In this document: positions 18,331 through 27,832 of the stretch, piece by piece
Numbering within the stretch: position 1 is the first letter of the stretch
Layout: each line of letters begins with the position of its first letter
Source of the DNA: Danxiaibacter sp048498555
Lineage (GTDB): Bacteria; Bacteroidota; Bacteroidia; Chitinophagales; Chitinophagaceae
DNA length: 64,000 nt
Assembly: GCA_048498555.1 (NCBI GenBank)
Contig: JBEHXT010000026.1
Coordinates: 10,736-74,735, forward strand
Reading direction: 5' to 3'
Notes under the pieces: model-generated
Databases searched by the model: none
Seen by the model: only the letters and a program-made list of their open reading frames with translations
Told to the model about the DNA's origin: nothing
Position numbers and translations under genes: made by a program

Positions 18331-18822
18331 CTATTGCGTTACTTTCATCTTCTTCCGGTCTATTTCACCAATGAAAGGAATTTGATCACTCACAGTAGAC
18401 CGTATGGTATTACGCATGTAAGCTTCCAGCTGGAAGAACTGGCTGGCTTTTAAACCACCGATTACAGGCTTTATCTTTTTATAATATTTAAGATATAAAT
18501 TTTCGTAAGCTATGTTATTTGCAGAAGCTTTATTCACCAGCTCGTCAGCTTTTTTATCATCCATACTTTCATAACTTTTGGCATAATCCTCCAGTATGGC
18601 AATATAATCCTGCGCTAACTTTTTTCTGTCTGCTTCATAACTGTCGTAAAGCTTCCAAAACGCGGTAGCTTTTGCTGAATCAGAGATCTGCAGATATTCC
18701 TGCATAAGGTCTCTTTTATCTTTACCATACATTGACTGTATGAGGGCGATGTCATCTTTAGTTGGTTGCGCCGCCGCAGCCAATGATATGAGCAAAACAC
18801 CAAATACCAGGAACTTTTTCAT
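18331..18822 (-). CDS. secreted helical protein of unknown function
   Basis: 163-aa periplasmic protein with signal peptide (to about residue 19, LAAAAQ). The mature part is predicted almost entirely helical and charged (MQEYLQISDSAKATAFW, YEADRKKLAQDYIAIL), loosely reminiscent of Spy/CpxP-type periplasmic helical proteins, although I see no diagnostic motif. It is the last gene of a three-gene minus-strand operon (DUF4136 lipoprotein, beta-barrel, this gene) that ends in a clear terminator. Confidence 0.75.
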   Translation of the reverse strand: MKKFLVFGVLLISLAAAAQPTKDDIALIQSMYGKDKRDLMQEYLQISDSAKATAFWKLYDSYEADRKKLAQDYIAILEDYAKSYESMDDKKADELVNKASANNIAYENLYLKYYKKIKPVIGGLKASQFFQLEAYMRNTIRSTVSDQIPFIGEIDRKKMKVTQ

Positions 18823-18876
18823 GTGTGAGAATTTATGTGTTAAAAATGCAAATCTATTGCGAGCGTTATACCCCTT

Positions 18877-19482
18877 TTATTGGCCAAATGCGAAGCCAAG
18901 TGTTATGCCAAAATTCTTAAAGCTGTCCCGTTTCAACAGATCGGCTTTATTGGTAGCATAGCTATAACCCACTGCCACCATGAATCCCCAGCCTGCACTC
19001 TTTTCCGGTTTTATAAGTATGCCGGCTTCCGGACGTGCAACAAATCCCCAGTTGTTATCATCCGATACATACACGTTGTAGTAAAGGGATTGCCCCAGGT
19101 ATTGCGCACCCAGCCCCACACCAATAAATGGCCTGATGGTTTTATTGCCTTCAAAATAATAATGGTATGTTGCTGTGATAGGCAACTGGTACGCCTGCGC
19201 AACATAATCAGAGGTTACTGCACTGTTTCCATCTGGTTTTTGAAACGTTTGCCTGGGCAGGTATTGTTCATAATTGGCCCAGTTTAATGCCATACCCAAA
19301 GACATGTTTTTCTTAAAGAAATAACGATACTCCAGCTTACCGCCTCTGAAGCTTGTCTTGGTCAGGTAATCATTGTTTGTAGGAAAATTCATCTCCCACG
19401 AAATTGCACCCAGCTGCTTTTGCGCAAGTGCGGATACCACGCAAAAAAATACAAGCACCTGTGTTATAATAATTTTCTTCAT
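18877..19482 (-). CDS. outer-membrane beta-barrel protein
   Basis: About 201 aa. The ATG at 19482 begins a good signal peptide (MKKIIITQVLVFFCVVSALAQ); three codons upstream there is only a TTG. Alternating hydrophobic strands (GGKLEYRYFFKKNMSLGMAL, YHYYFEGNKTIRPFIGVGLG) and the terminal strand GITLGFAFGQ are typical of small eight-stranded Bacteroidota barrels. Middle gene of the operon: 22 bp after the DUF4136 gene and 54 bp before the helical secreted protein. Function unknown. Confidence 0.8.
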   Translation of the reverse strand: MKKIIITQVLVFFCVVSALAQKQLGAISWEMNFPTNNDYLTKTSFRGGKLEYRYFFKKNMSLGMALNWANYEQYLPRQTFQKPDGNSAVTSDYVAQAYQLPITATYHYYFEGNKTIRPFIGVGLGAQYLGQSLYYNVYVSDDNNWGFVARPEAGILIKPEKSAGWGFMVAVGYSYATNKADLLKRDSFKNFGITLGFAFGQ

Positions 19483-19504
19483 AATTATCAATTTGAAGTT
19501 GCTA

Positions 19505-20125
19505 CTAATGAGTTGTAACGTAAGGCGACTGTGTAAATGCCTGGTTGATTGCTTCTACGCCGAGCTGAAGGTCATTTGAGGTATTACCAAGCCCGCCCGA
19601 CATAACTGAACTCCATGGCACAAATAGTTTACCGTTTGTACTGGCATTTTTCAGATCGATCATATCCAGTATAAGTGTACCGGTAGGAACGCTGTATATC
19701 ACGCCACCATATGGGTAATAAGGCGGATAACCGCACCATCCCCAATAACAGCCACCCCAGTATCCCCACCACCAGCCGGGATAAATTACACCAAGGTTAA
19801 GATCCTTAATAGCTGTAAGCCCTAAACCAAGGTCAGGTTTACTGCTTTTTGGAACAAGACTGTAGCCACGGGCATCCATGTTTTGTTTTACTGCTGCAAC
19901 AAGTTGTTTTGCATCATCTCCGATCCAAAGGCTGTCGTTTTGATTCGTCGTTTCGAGTGCAATCGTGTCCGAAATGTAATAAGTTTTGTAGCTACTGAAA
20001 TTCGCATTAGCGTCCTTTGCAGATTGAACAACAAAACTATTCGACAGCTTGTCTGTGTCGGGAGTCTTAAGACAGCCAAACAGGGTTACCGATAAAACGG
20101 CCACCAACAAATAGCTTTTTTTCAT
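19505..20125 (-). CDS. DUF4136 lipoprotein
   Basis: 206-aa lipoprotein of the DUF4136 family. Signal peptide with lipobox LFGC (C18). The domain shows the typical opening (FSSYKTYYISD), the pairing of a variable region with SKPDLGLGLTAI, and a Trp/Tyr/Gly-rich patch (YPGWWWGYWGGCYWG). The family is envelope-associated with no established activity. First gene of the three-gene operon; its promoter must lie in the 311-bp repeat-containing gap upstream. Confidence 0.85.
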   Translation of the reverse strand: MKKSYLLVAVLSVTLFGCLKTPDTDKLSNSFVVQSAKDANANFSSYKTYYISDTIALETTNQNDSLWIGDDAKQLVAAVKQNMDARGYSLVPKSSKPDLGLGLTAIKDLNLGVIYPGWWWGYWGGCYWGWCGYPPYYPYGGVIYSVPTGTLILDMIDLKNASTNGKLFVPWSSVMSGGLGNTSNDLQLGVEAINQAFTQSPYVTTH

Positions 20126-20245
20126 TGTGAAAGATTTGATTTACTGAATTTAATTTCTGCCATTACAAGTTATGGCAACCATGCAAGATTTTTTTATAGC
20201 ACAATTGTTTAACGGTTAAGCGGAATGCGGGTTTACGGTTAAAGA

Positions 20246-20273
20246 AGTCAATAGTGGATGGTCAATGGTGAAA
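20246..20273 (+). repeat. 7-bp degenerate tandem repeat, block C (left)
   Basis: Four heptamers AGTCAAT, AGTGGAT, GGTCAAT, GGTGAAA on the + strand. Together with the inverted block at 20406-20433 they flank about 130 bp and could pair as a long hairpin. Confidence 0.65.
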
Positions 20274-20405
20274 TGTGCAACAGGCCTATCATCAAAGAGC
20301 AATTAAACATTCATAACAACGAATTTTCGAATAACCCAACCTTCAAGGTCTTAGTTACATTTCAAAAACATCGACCTGAGTGTTTTTACTTTTGATTTTT
20401 GAATT

Positions 20406-20433
20406 TTCACCATTCACTATTCACCATTCACTT
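20406..20433 (-). repeat. 7-bp tandem repeat, block C (right, inverted)
   Basis: Four heptamers, on the + strand TTCACCA, TTCACTA, TTCACCA, TTCACTT (minus strand GTGAATG-like). The block ends three bases from the stop codon of the outer-membrane factor at 20437. The rest of the 20126-20436 gap holds no gene. Confidence 0.75.
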
Positions 20434-20436
20434 TCT

Positions 20437-21819
20437 CTACCATCCGCCACCCAATGATTTATATAACTGAACAATTGAACTCAATTTCCCCTGCAATGCA
20501 ATTGATTGCTGCAACTGGGCATCAAACAAATTGTTTTGCAAAACAATCACTTCAACATAGGCAGTATACCCGTTGTCATACCTGGCCCGTGAAAGAACGA
20601 GTGCCTTGCCGGCCGCGTCTACTTCATTGCTTCTTTGCGCATACTCTTCTGTATATGTTCTGTAAGAAGTGAGCGCGTTATCTACATCACCAAAAGCTCC
20701 TAACACTGTTTGCTGGTATTGGTAATAAGTCTGATCGAATTTCGCCTTTTCCGCTTCGGCTAAATTTTTCAGCTTGCCGAAATTAAATATCGGCCCTACC
20801 AAGCTTCCGAAGCCGTTAGCAACAAATCCTTTTGAAGAAAGAAAAGTTGATAATGCGGGGCTCGCAAATCCTAACAAACCGGTAAGGCTAAACGAAGGCA
20901 ACCTGTTGGCCTGAGCAACACCTATCTGTTCAAATTGTGAACGCAATGCCTGCTCTGCAGATATCACATCCGGGCGCCTTTCTATCAACTGAGATGGAAG
21001 CCCTACGGGGATATCCGGAGTAACTGTCTGATCAAAAATTGACTTACCTCTTGACACTGTTCCCGGCCCCTCTCCCATTAACAGGCGCAATGAATTTTCA
21101 ACCTGTACAATTTGTCTTTTTAAAGATGGAATAGTTGCTCCGGCAATTGCTTCCTGTTGCATTGCCCACAACTTATCGAGTTCGGCAACATAACCTTTAT
21201 TAAAACGTTCCGTAATGATGCCTGTAACTTCATGCCTGTTGGCATATGTTTGTTGAGCTATAGCTAACCTGTTATCAAGGTCACGCAACAAGAAATATTC
21301 CGAAGCGGCTTCCGCAACCAGGCTAACCTGTAACGCACTGCGATTATATACACTCGACATATAGCTTGCTAGTGCAGCCCTGCTGGCATGCCTTATTTTA
21401 CCCCATATATCAATTTCCCAGTTTAATACTCCAAACGCATTAAACGCCGCGCCATCAACGCCGCCGGCAACTTTAACCGCATCAGATCCGGCTTTGCCGC
21501 CGCCGGCCTGCAATGCATAGCTAAACTGCGGATACAGGTTTGATTTTATTACGGCCGCCTGTAAACTTGCTTCAGCAATTCTTGCAGCGGCAGTAAGCAT
21601 ATCCCTGTTGCTATCTAATGTAGTTTTAATAATTGTCTGCAAAGCTGTGTCATTATAAAGATCAAACCAGCCCATTAGCTTGGTCGTATCAATGTGAACC
21701 GTGTCTCTATAGCTAATAGCCGTGGGTTGTTCTGGTGCAGTATATTTCTTCCCCACCATACATCCGCCTAACAACATCAGCGCAGCTAAAAGAAGATGAT
21801 ATGTGTATTTTGCTTTCAT
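20437..21819 (-). CDS. RND efflux outer-membrane factor lipoprotein (NodT/OprM type)
   Basis: 460-aa outer-membrane channel protein of a tripartite pump. Lipoprotein signal with lipobox LGGC (C20), as in the OprM/NodT lipoprotein branch. Two OEP repeats include ELDKLWAMQQEAIAGATIPS and family-typical LIERRPDVISAEQALRS and FSLTGLLGFASPALSTFLSS. Last gene of the adaptor-permease-OMF operon, starting three bases after the permease stop. Probably multidrug export. Confidence 0.94.
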   Translation of the reverse strand: MKAKYTYHLLLAALMLLGGCMVGKKYTAPEQPTAISYRDTVHIDTTKLMGWFDLYNDTALQTIIKTTLDSNRDMLTAAARIAEASLQAAVIKSNLYPQFSYALQAGGGKAGSDAVKVAGGVDGAAFNAFGVLNWEIDIWGKIRHASRAALASYMSSVYNRSALQVSLVAEAASEYFLLRDLDNRLAIAQQTYANRHEVTGIITERFNKGYVAELDKLWAMQQEAIAGATIPSLKRQIVQVENSLRLLMGEGPGTVSRGKSIFDQTVTPDIPVGLPSQLIERRPDVISAEQALRSQFEQIGVAQANRLPSFSLTGLLGFASPALSTFLSSKGFVANGFGSLVGPIFNFGKLKNLAEAEKAKFDQTYYQYQQTVLGAFGDVDNALTSYRTYTEEYAQRSNEVDAAGKALVLSRARYDNGYTAYVEVIVLQNNLFDAQLQQSIALQGKLSSIVQLYKSLGGGW

Positions 21820-21822
21820 TGT

Positions 21823-24800
21823 CTATCCGTGTTGAGGTGTATCGGAAGCTGCCGTTTCTTGATTTTTTTTCTTTTTCTTTCCTTCAATCAGTACAAAGAA
21901 TGCAGGTATTAGTACCACACCAATAATTGTTGCAGTGAGCATACCTGCAAACACTGACATACCCATCACCTTTCGCCCCTCTGCACCTGCACCTGTGGCT
22001 GTAAGCAATGGTACTACCCCAAGTATAAATGCAAACGAGGTCATCAATATAGGCCGGAAGCGTAGCTTGGCGCCGTCTAATGCGGCATTAAGCGTAGGCT
22101 CCCCTGCTTCAAGTTTCATCTTTGCAAACTCAACAATCAGGATGGCATTCTTTGCATTCAATCCAATCAGCATTACCAATCCAATCTGTGCAAAAACATT
22201 GTTCACATAGCTTAAAGAATAAATTCCCGCTATAAACAATCCGAGAAATGCGCCCATCACAGCCCAGGGTGTTCCTAATAATACGCTGAACGGAAGCTTC
22301 CAGCTTTCATACTGTGCGGCAAGAATCAGAAACACAAAGAGGAGCGCCATCAAAAATGCTTTTCCACCAGTACCGGCAGCGGCTTCTTCCTGGTAAGAAA
22401 TATTGCTCCACTGGTAACCCATGTCTGCAGGCAATGTTTGTGCTGCAACTTCTTTAAGTGCCTGCAATGCCTGTGCTGAGCTATATCCTTGTGCTGGCAC
22501 ACCATTTATTTCTGCAGCGCGATAAATATTGAAGTGGTTAGTGTATTGAGGGCCAGCTGTATCTTTTACCTGGACGACCGTGCTTATCGGGACCATTTCG
22601 TTGGTTGCATTGCGCGAGTAGAATTGCTGAAGGTCTTCCGGCCGGTTCCGAAAATCCGCATCGGCCATTACATATGTTTTGTACTGCCGCCCGAACTGGT
22701 TAAAGTTGTTTACAAAAGTTCCTCCGAGTAGCGTTGCAATTGTGCTATTCACGTTATCAAGATTAAGGCCAAGCTTATCTACTTTTTCTTTATCTACCTG
22801 TATACTTTTTTGAGGAACATTGGCGCGGAAAAGCGTATAGATTTTAGCAATTTCAGGACGCTTGCTTGCTGCTGCAATAAATGCCTGTGCGTTTTGCGCA
22901 AGGTATTGAGGAGAGTTACCACCACGATCCTGTAGCATCATTGTAAAGCCTGCGCCGTTACCCAAACCAATGATGGGTGGCGGCCCTACCGCTAACACTG
23001 TTGCTTCAGAAATGTTTTTCATACAGATGGCATTGATCTCCTGAACAACATCCAAAGCTGTCTTGTGGCGATCCTCCCATGGTTTCAATGTAATAAAGAA
23101 TGTAGCAGCGTTGGGAGCAACCGTATTATTCAGCAGGTTATTACCATTAACTGTTGTATACAGGTCTATTTCCGGAATACTTTTCAGAATAGCTTCCACC
23201 TTTTTTGTAACAGCGTCTGTACGTTCAAGAGATGCCGCATCAGGAAGTAATGTACTTATGATAAAATAACCCTGGTCTTCTTCAGGCACGAAGCCGGTAG
23301 GGATTCTTTTTCCGAGGCCTACAGTTATAAGTACAATACCACCAAGTATCACTAATGATATAATCAGTTTTCTAGCAAAGAAACCAGCCACTTTAACATA
23401 GCCGTTGGTAAACTTATCGAAGCCACGGTTAAAACTTGCAAAGAAACGAGCGAGCAAACCTTTTTGATCTTTTTTAGGCTTTAACAACAACGCAGCAAGC
23501 GCAGGGCTTAACGTAAGCGCATTGAATGCCGAGAAACAGACCGATATCGCAATGGTGATCGCAAACTGTTGATACAACCTTCCGGTAATACCCCCGGTAA
23601 ATGCAACGGGAACAAACACCGCAGAAAGAATAACGGCGATGGCCACAACGGGGCCGCCCACTTCTTTCATGGCGAGGCTTGTTGCTTCTTTTGGCGACTT
23701 ACCGTGTTCTATGTGATGCATTACAGCTTCTACCACAACAATGGCATCATCCACCACAAGGCCTATCGCCAGCACCAATCCTAACAGGGAAAGTACGTTC
23801 ACCGAAAAACCAAGCAATGGGAACACGATGAAAGTACCTATTAGCGAAACAGGCACTGTAAGCAATGGAATTAATGTAGCGCGCCAATCCTGAAGGAAGA
23901 GGAACACCACGATTATTACAAGTACAACTGCTTCAAGCAGGGTGTGAATAATTTCATCGATACCAGCGGTAACCGCGAGTGTTGTATCCAATGCAAAATC
24001 CATTTTCATGTCTGGAGGAAAACGTTCCTGCAACTCTTTCATTCTTTTTCTTACAGCTTCGGCAACCGCAAGCGCGTTGGAACCGGGGATCTGGTAGATG
24101 GCTATAGTTGATGCACTTGAACCATTGATCCTGCTGGTCATGCTGTAGTTTTCTGTACCAAGCTCAATTCTTGCAACATCACTTATACGAACCAATGCTC
24201 CATTCGGATTTGATTTAAGTATAATATTGGCGAATTCTTTTTCAGTTATTAAACGTGATTGCAGCAACGCTGTATAGGTATTCTGCGTTCCGGCTGCTGC
24301 AGGTTCTCCACCAAAACTACCGCCTGGCTTAATTACGTTTTGTACTTTCAGTGCGTTCATTACATCCTGCACGGTAAGATCATATTTAGACAGCCTATCC
24401 GGCTTCACCCAAACTCTCATCGCATATTCTGACCCACCAAACACAGACACATCACCCACACCATAAATACGTTTCAATTCATCCACCACATTAATGAATG
24501 CATAGTTGTTCAAAAACTTTGAATCGTATGTATTGTTGGGAGATGAAATTGAAACCAGCATCAGCGGAAAGGTGAGCGATTTCTTTACGGTAACACCCAT
24601 CTGCGTTACTTCGGGAGGAAGGAAAGGATTGGCCTGGGATACGCGGTTTTGCGTAAGCATGTTTGCATTATCGAGGTTCACACCTACTTCAAAAGAAACT
24701 TCCAGGCGCATGGTTCCATCATTCGCATTTACGGAACGCATGTAAAGCATATTTTCCACACCATTCACCTGTTGTTCTATCGGGGTAGCTACAGTCTGTT

Positions 24801-24972
24801 CCATGTTTACAGAGTTAGCTCCATTATAGGTAGCATTTACCTGCACCATGGGTGGCGTAATTTCTGGATACTGCGAGATAGGTGTACCGCGAAGTACGAG
24901 GTACCCTAGTATTACCATTAGAATGGATATTACCATGGCAAATATTGGCCGCCGGATGAAAAATTCACTCAT
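21823..24972 (-). CDS. HAE1-family (AcrB-type) RND efflux permease
   Basis: 1049-aa inner-membrane proton/drug antiporter. The N-terminus MSEFFIRRPIFAMVISI is typical of HAE1 permeases. Twelve membrane segments and two periplasmic porter/docking loops are recognisable. The proton relay is canonical: D408/D409 in GLVVDDAIVVVE (TM4) and K941 in GLNAKNAILIVEFA (TM10), matching AcrB. It is co-transcribed with adaptor (43 bp upstream) and outer-membrane factor (3 bp downstream). No regulator gene is adjacent. Confidence 0.96.
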   Translation of the reverse strand: MSEFFIRRPIFAMVISILMVILGYLVLRGTPISQYPEITPPMVQVNATYNGANSVNMEQTVATPIEQQVNGVENMLYMRSVNANDGTMRLEVSFEVGVNLDNANMLTQNRVSQANPFLPPEVTQMGVTVKKSLTFPLMLVSISSPNNTYDSKFLNNYAFINVVDELKRIYGVGDVSVFGGSEYAMRVWVKPDRLSKYDLTVQDVMNALKVQNVIKPGGSFGGEPAAAGTQNTYTALLQSRLITEKEFANIILKSNPNGALVRISDVARIELGTENYSMTSRINGSSASTIAIYQIPGSNALAVAEAVRKRMKELQERFPPDMKMDFALDTTLAVTAGIDEIIHTLLEAVVLVIIVVFLFLQDWRATLIPLLTVPVSLIGTFIVFPLLGFSVNVLSLLGLVLAIGLVVDDAIVVVEAVMHHIEHGKSPKEATSLAMKEVGGPVVAIAVILSAVFVPVAFTGGITGRLYQQFAITIAISVCFSAFNALTLSPALAALLLKPKKDQKGLLARFFASFNRGFDKFTNGYVKVAGFFARKLIISLVILGGIVLITVGLGKRIPTGFVPEEDQGYFIISTLLPDAASLERTDAVTKKVEAILKSIPEIDLYTTVNGNNLLNNTVAPNAATFFITLKPWEDRHKTALDVVQEINAICMKNISEATVLAVGPPPIIGLGNGAGFTMMLQDRGGNSPQYLAQNAQAFIAAASKRPEIAKIYTLFRANVPQKSIQVDKEKVDKLGLNLDNVNSTIATLLGGTFVNNFNQFGRQYKTYVMADADFRNRPEDLQQFYSRNATNEMVPISTVVQVKDTAGPQYTNHFNIYRAAEINGVPAQGYSSAQALQALKEVAAQTLPADMGYQWSNISYQEEAAAGTGGKAFLMALLFVFLILAAQYESWKLPFSVLLGTPWAVMGAFLGLFIAGIYSLSYVNNVFAQIGLVMLIGLNAKNAILIVEFAKMKLEAGEPTLNAALDGAKLRFRPILMTSFAFILGVVPLLTATGAGAEGRKVMGMSVFAGMLTATIIGVVLIPAFFVLIEGKKKKKNQETAASDTPQHG

Positions 24973-25015
24973 GAATAAGATTGAATGGGTTCGCTATTAT
25001 TATTCAATTAGTCTA

Positions 25016-26149
25016 TTACTTAGATGAAGTTGAATCGTAAGAATATGGTGTCATTACGGGTTTGATGACCATACCAGGTTTTATAAAGGTGTTACCTACA
25101 AGTGCTAGTTTTTCACCCGGTTTTATACCTTCTGTAATAACCCAGTTGCTGCCTGACCGCACACCTGCTTTTACAGGACGTGGATTGATCTTACTACTAT
25201 CATTTACTATAAAAGCCATATACACATTCTGCATTTGGTTAATTGCTTCCTGTGGAACGAGAACGGCATTTGGTATTTCGTCGGCTTTAAACCGCACTTT
25301 TACATACTGCCCCGGACGCAGCAGGCCGGATCTGTTGGCAACAACAGCCTGAACAAGTAAAGAACCTGTTGTAGGATCTATTTCACGGTTGGTAAAATCA
25401 AGTTTACCGGTTTCAGGAAAGGGCGTACCATCATTCAATACAAAAGAAACTTCAAGTTCCTTTGCACGTTGGTAAGTCATTTTTTCCTTAAACTTCAGGT
25501 AATCATTTTCAGATATGGAAAACCGTACGCGCATAGCGCCTACAGAAGAAATTGTGTTAATTGGTTGTTGACCTATGCCTTTATTTACATAGTCACCAAC
25601 CTGCACCTTGGAAACACCAATAACTCCGTTCAGCGGAGCTGTAATGCGGGAATAACTTAATTGCGTGCGGGCATTGTTCAATGTGGCGCTTGCAGATTGC
25701 ACAGCTTGTTGCTGCGCATCATAACTGGCCTGTGCGGCATCAAGCTCGCGTTTGCTTAATGCGTTCATATCAGCAAGAGGTTTTACGCGATCAAGATCAG
25801 CCTTTGCCTTCACCAGTAAAATGTTGGCTTCTGACAACTGCGCTGCGGCCGCTTGTTCGCGATCACGCAACTCGTCATCTTGTATCACATACAACAATTG
25901 GCCTTGCTGAACGTGGCTACCTTCTTTAAAATCGATGCTTTTGATCCAGCCTTCTGCGCGAGGCCTTATCTCAACATCTGATTGTCCGTACACTTGTCCT
26001 ACATACTCTGTGTATATAGGTATGGTCTTTTGGCCGGCTACAACAACTTTAACTTCAGGAACAACCTGCGCAGTTTCTGTATTTTTTTCCTTGCAGGAAA
26101 GAAGCGTGCAACCTGTAAAAATGAGCAGTATAATTAACGTTGGTTTCAT
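25016..26149 (-). CDS. RND efflux periplasmic adaptor (AcrA-type) lipoprotein
   Basis: 377-aa membrane-fusion protein. Lipoprotein signal ending LLSC (C19; C14 is an alternative). Lipoyl-like half-motifs (IRPRAEGWIKSIDFKEGSHV and YSRITAPLNGVIGVSKVQVG) enclose a helical hairpin, followed by the beta-barrel and membrane-proximal domains (GLLRPGQYVKVRFK). First gene of the efflux operon. The 274-bp divergent spacer to the beta-barrel gene at 26424 must carry both promoters; I could not fix them by eye. Confidence 0.94.
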   Translation of the reverse strand: MKPTLIILLIFTGCTLLSCKEKNTETAQVVPEVKVVVAGQKTIPIYTEYVGQVYGQSDVEIRPRAEGWIKSIDFKEGSHVQQGQLLYVIQDDELRDREQAAAAQLSEANILLVKAKADLDRVKPLADMNALSKRELDAAQASYDAQQQAVQSASATLNNARTQLSYSRITAPLNGVIGVSKVQVGDYVNKGIGQQPINTISSVGAMRVRFSISENDYLKFKEKMTYQRAKELEVSFVLNDGTPFPETGKLDFTNREIDPTTGSLLVQAVVANRSGLLRPGQYVKVRFKADEIPNAVLVPQEAINQMQNVYMAFIVNDSSKINPRPVKAGVRSGSNWVITEGIKPGEKLALVGNTFIKPGMVIKPVMTPYSYDSTSSK

Positions 26150-26423
26150 GTAAAAAATTTACAGTTTCCAGTTAATCATGCCGATTGTATAAAAGGGGTT
26201 TGAATACTTGTTTATAAAGCTAATAATAAAATTTTCAGATTTTACTATTCTTCAAACTTTCTTGCTACTTAACCGTTAAATACTAGATGATAGTGATATA
26301 CAATATTAATAAGGTAATTTTATAATTCATAACAGATGAGTAGTGCATTTCATTTGATGAACGCACGAGTAACAAACCCCAACACAACCACAACTTTTTT
26401 TACATCTTTTAATACAATTTCAT

Positions 26424-27122
26424 ATGGCTAAAAAACTCCTATTGCTAATGCTTGCCGGTTGCCTTGTTTATACAGGCTATTCGCAAAATGTAAGACTGAA
26501 TGCTTACGGCGCTTATGTTTTTGATGACAAAGTGGACTCTTATTACAGCAACACAAGTTATTTTAACGGAACAATTAAAGGCGGCTTTCTTTGGGGAGCG
26601 GGCCTTGAATACAGGGTACATCAGTATTACGGAATAGAATTGATGTATCAGCGATTAGATACACATGCTCCTACTGAATACTATGATCCAGGTGGCCAGG
26701 GGGGTATTGGCTCAGGGGTTAAACACACAGATTTCGACCTCGGAGTCAATTATATTATGGTTGGAGGTGCCAGAACATTTCATGCAAGTGAAAAAGTTGA
26801 GCCTTACGGCGGTTTTATGTTAGGCGTGGGCATTGTTGATGCAAAAAATCCTGATAAAGGTACCAGCGCAAGCGCAACAAAATTTGCATGGGGCCTTCGT
26901 TTAGGCACAAACATTTGGACATCAGGCAAAGTAGGTATTAAACTGCAGACACAACTTCTTTCTATACCGCAAGGTGCAGGCGGCGCTTTATACTTTGGAA
27001 CTGGCGGCGCCGGCGCGGGAGTTTCTACCTATTCAACTATGCTGCAGTTTGTTTTAGGAGGCGGATTAACATTCAAACTGGGACACCAGAAAGAACCAAC
27101 CACACCACATCAGCCAATGTAA
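26424..27122 (+). CDS. outer-membrane beta-barrel protein
   Basis: 232-aa secreted protein with signal peptide (to about residue 21, YTGYSQ). Strand-rich sequence with many Gly/aromatic alternations (GAGLEYRVHQYYGIELMYQR, VEPYGGFMLGVGI) and a terminal strand ending GGGLTFKLG suggest an OmpA/OmpW-like small barrel. Transcribed divergently from the RND operon. A hairpin terminator follows. Function unknown. Confidence 0.8.
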   Translation: MAKKLLLLMLAGCLVYTGYSQNVRLNAYGAYVFDDKVDSYYSNTSYFNGTIKGGFLWGAGLEYRVHQYYGIELMYQRLDTHAPTEYYDPGGQGGIGSGVKHTDFDLGVNYIMVGGARTFHASEKVEPYGGFMLGVGIVDAKNPDKGTSASATKFAWGLRLGTNIWTSGKVGIKLQTQLLSIPQGAGGALYFGTGGAGAGVSTYSTMLQFVLGGGLTFKLGHQKEPTTPHQPM

Positions 27123-27135
27123 GCATAACGAACAA

Positions 27136-27171
27136 ATCATGCGGTGATTTAACTACCGCATGATTTATTTT
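27136..27171 (+). terminator. probable rho-independent terminator
   Basis: Perfect 10-bp stem ATCATGCGGT / ACCGCATGAT with a 9-nt loop followed by TTATTTT, just after the beta-barrel stop. The T-tract is interrupted, so slightly weaker than others. Confidence 0.7.
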
Positions 27172-27278
27172 GTATTAACAGCTTCATCAACTATAAATAT
27201 CTTATGTGAGTTATTTTTTAGAAACGCGACGCTGTTACCCGATTTTATTTTTAATAATAAATGCAAGAGTGATTTATT

Positions 27279-27770
27279 ATGAAAAGCATAATTACTAAAG
27301 CGGCAATATTTGTGTACATAATCAGCTTAATGGTGGCTTGCCAAAGTGAACCCAAAAAAGAAGAAGCGCCAGCTGTAACAATTGACAAGGAACAGATCAA
27401 AAAAGAAATTCAGGCGAAAGAGGATGAATTTTCGAAAACTTACAATGGTGGCGTAGTGAAAAACATCGGGTACTTTGCCGATGATGCTACCAGTTTTTAT
27501 CAGAACAGAAAACCATTAGTTGGCAAGGACTCGATTATAGCCTTTTTACAAGCGGACGTGGTTGGGAATACAGACAAGATTACATTTAAAACGAATGAAG
27601 TCTTTGTCTCAAATGACGGAAACATGGTTGTAGAAGTCGGCTCCTTTACTGTTGTTGATTCTACCAACACTCCGTTCAATACCGGAAATTATATGACATT
27701 GTTTGAAAAAAGAAATGGCAGCTATGTTGCGGTAAGAGATATGAGCGCTTCTGACAGGCCGATTAAATAA
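27279..27770 (+). CDS. SnoaL/DUF4440-like lipoprotein
   Basis: 163-aa lipoprotein. Signal peptide with lipobox MVAC (C21), then a Lys/Glu-rich linker. Residues about 45-160 show the NTF2/SnoaL pattern used by DUF4440 proteins: an N-terminal helix (AKEDEFSKTYNGGVVKNI), YFADDATSFYQNRKPLVGKD, then strands ending in TLFEKRNGSYVAVRD. The fold is often a binding or isomerase-like cone, but no catalytic residue can be assigned. Monocistronic with a terminator. Confidence 0.75.
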   Translation: MKSIITKAAIFVYIISLMVACQSEPKKEEAPAVTIDKEQIKKEIQAKEDEFSKTYNGGVVKNIGYFADDATSFYQNRKPLVGKDSIIAFLQADVVGNTDKITFKTNEVFVSNDGNMVVEVGSFTVVDSTNTPFNTGNYMTLFEKRNGSYVAVRDMSASDRPIK

Positions 27771-27790
27771 ATAGTATCTTAAATATGCTT

Positions 27791-27831
27791 AAAAGGTTTT
27801 CCGGTTATTCCGGAAGGCCTTTTTGTTTTTT
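27791..27831 (+). terminator. rho-independent terminator
   Basis: Stem AAAAGG..TTCCGG / CCGGAA..CCTTTT with a small internal loop, followed by TTGTTTTTT, 20 bp past the lipoprotein stop. Confidence 0.85.
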
Positions 27832-27832
27832 G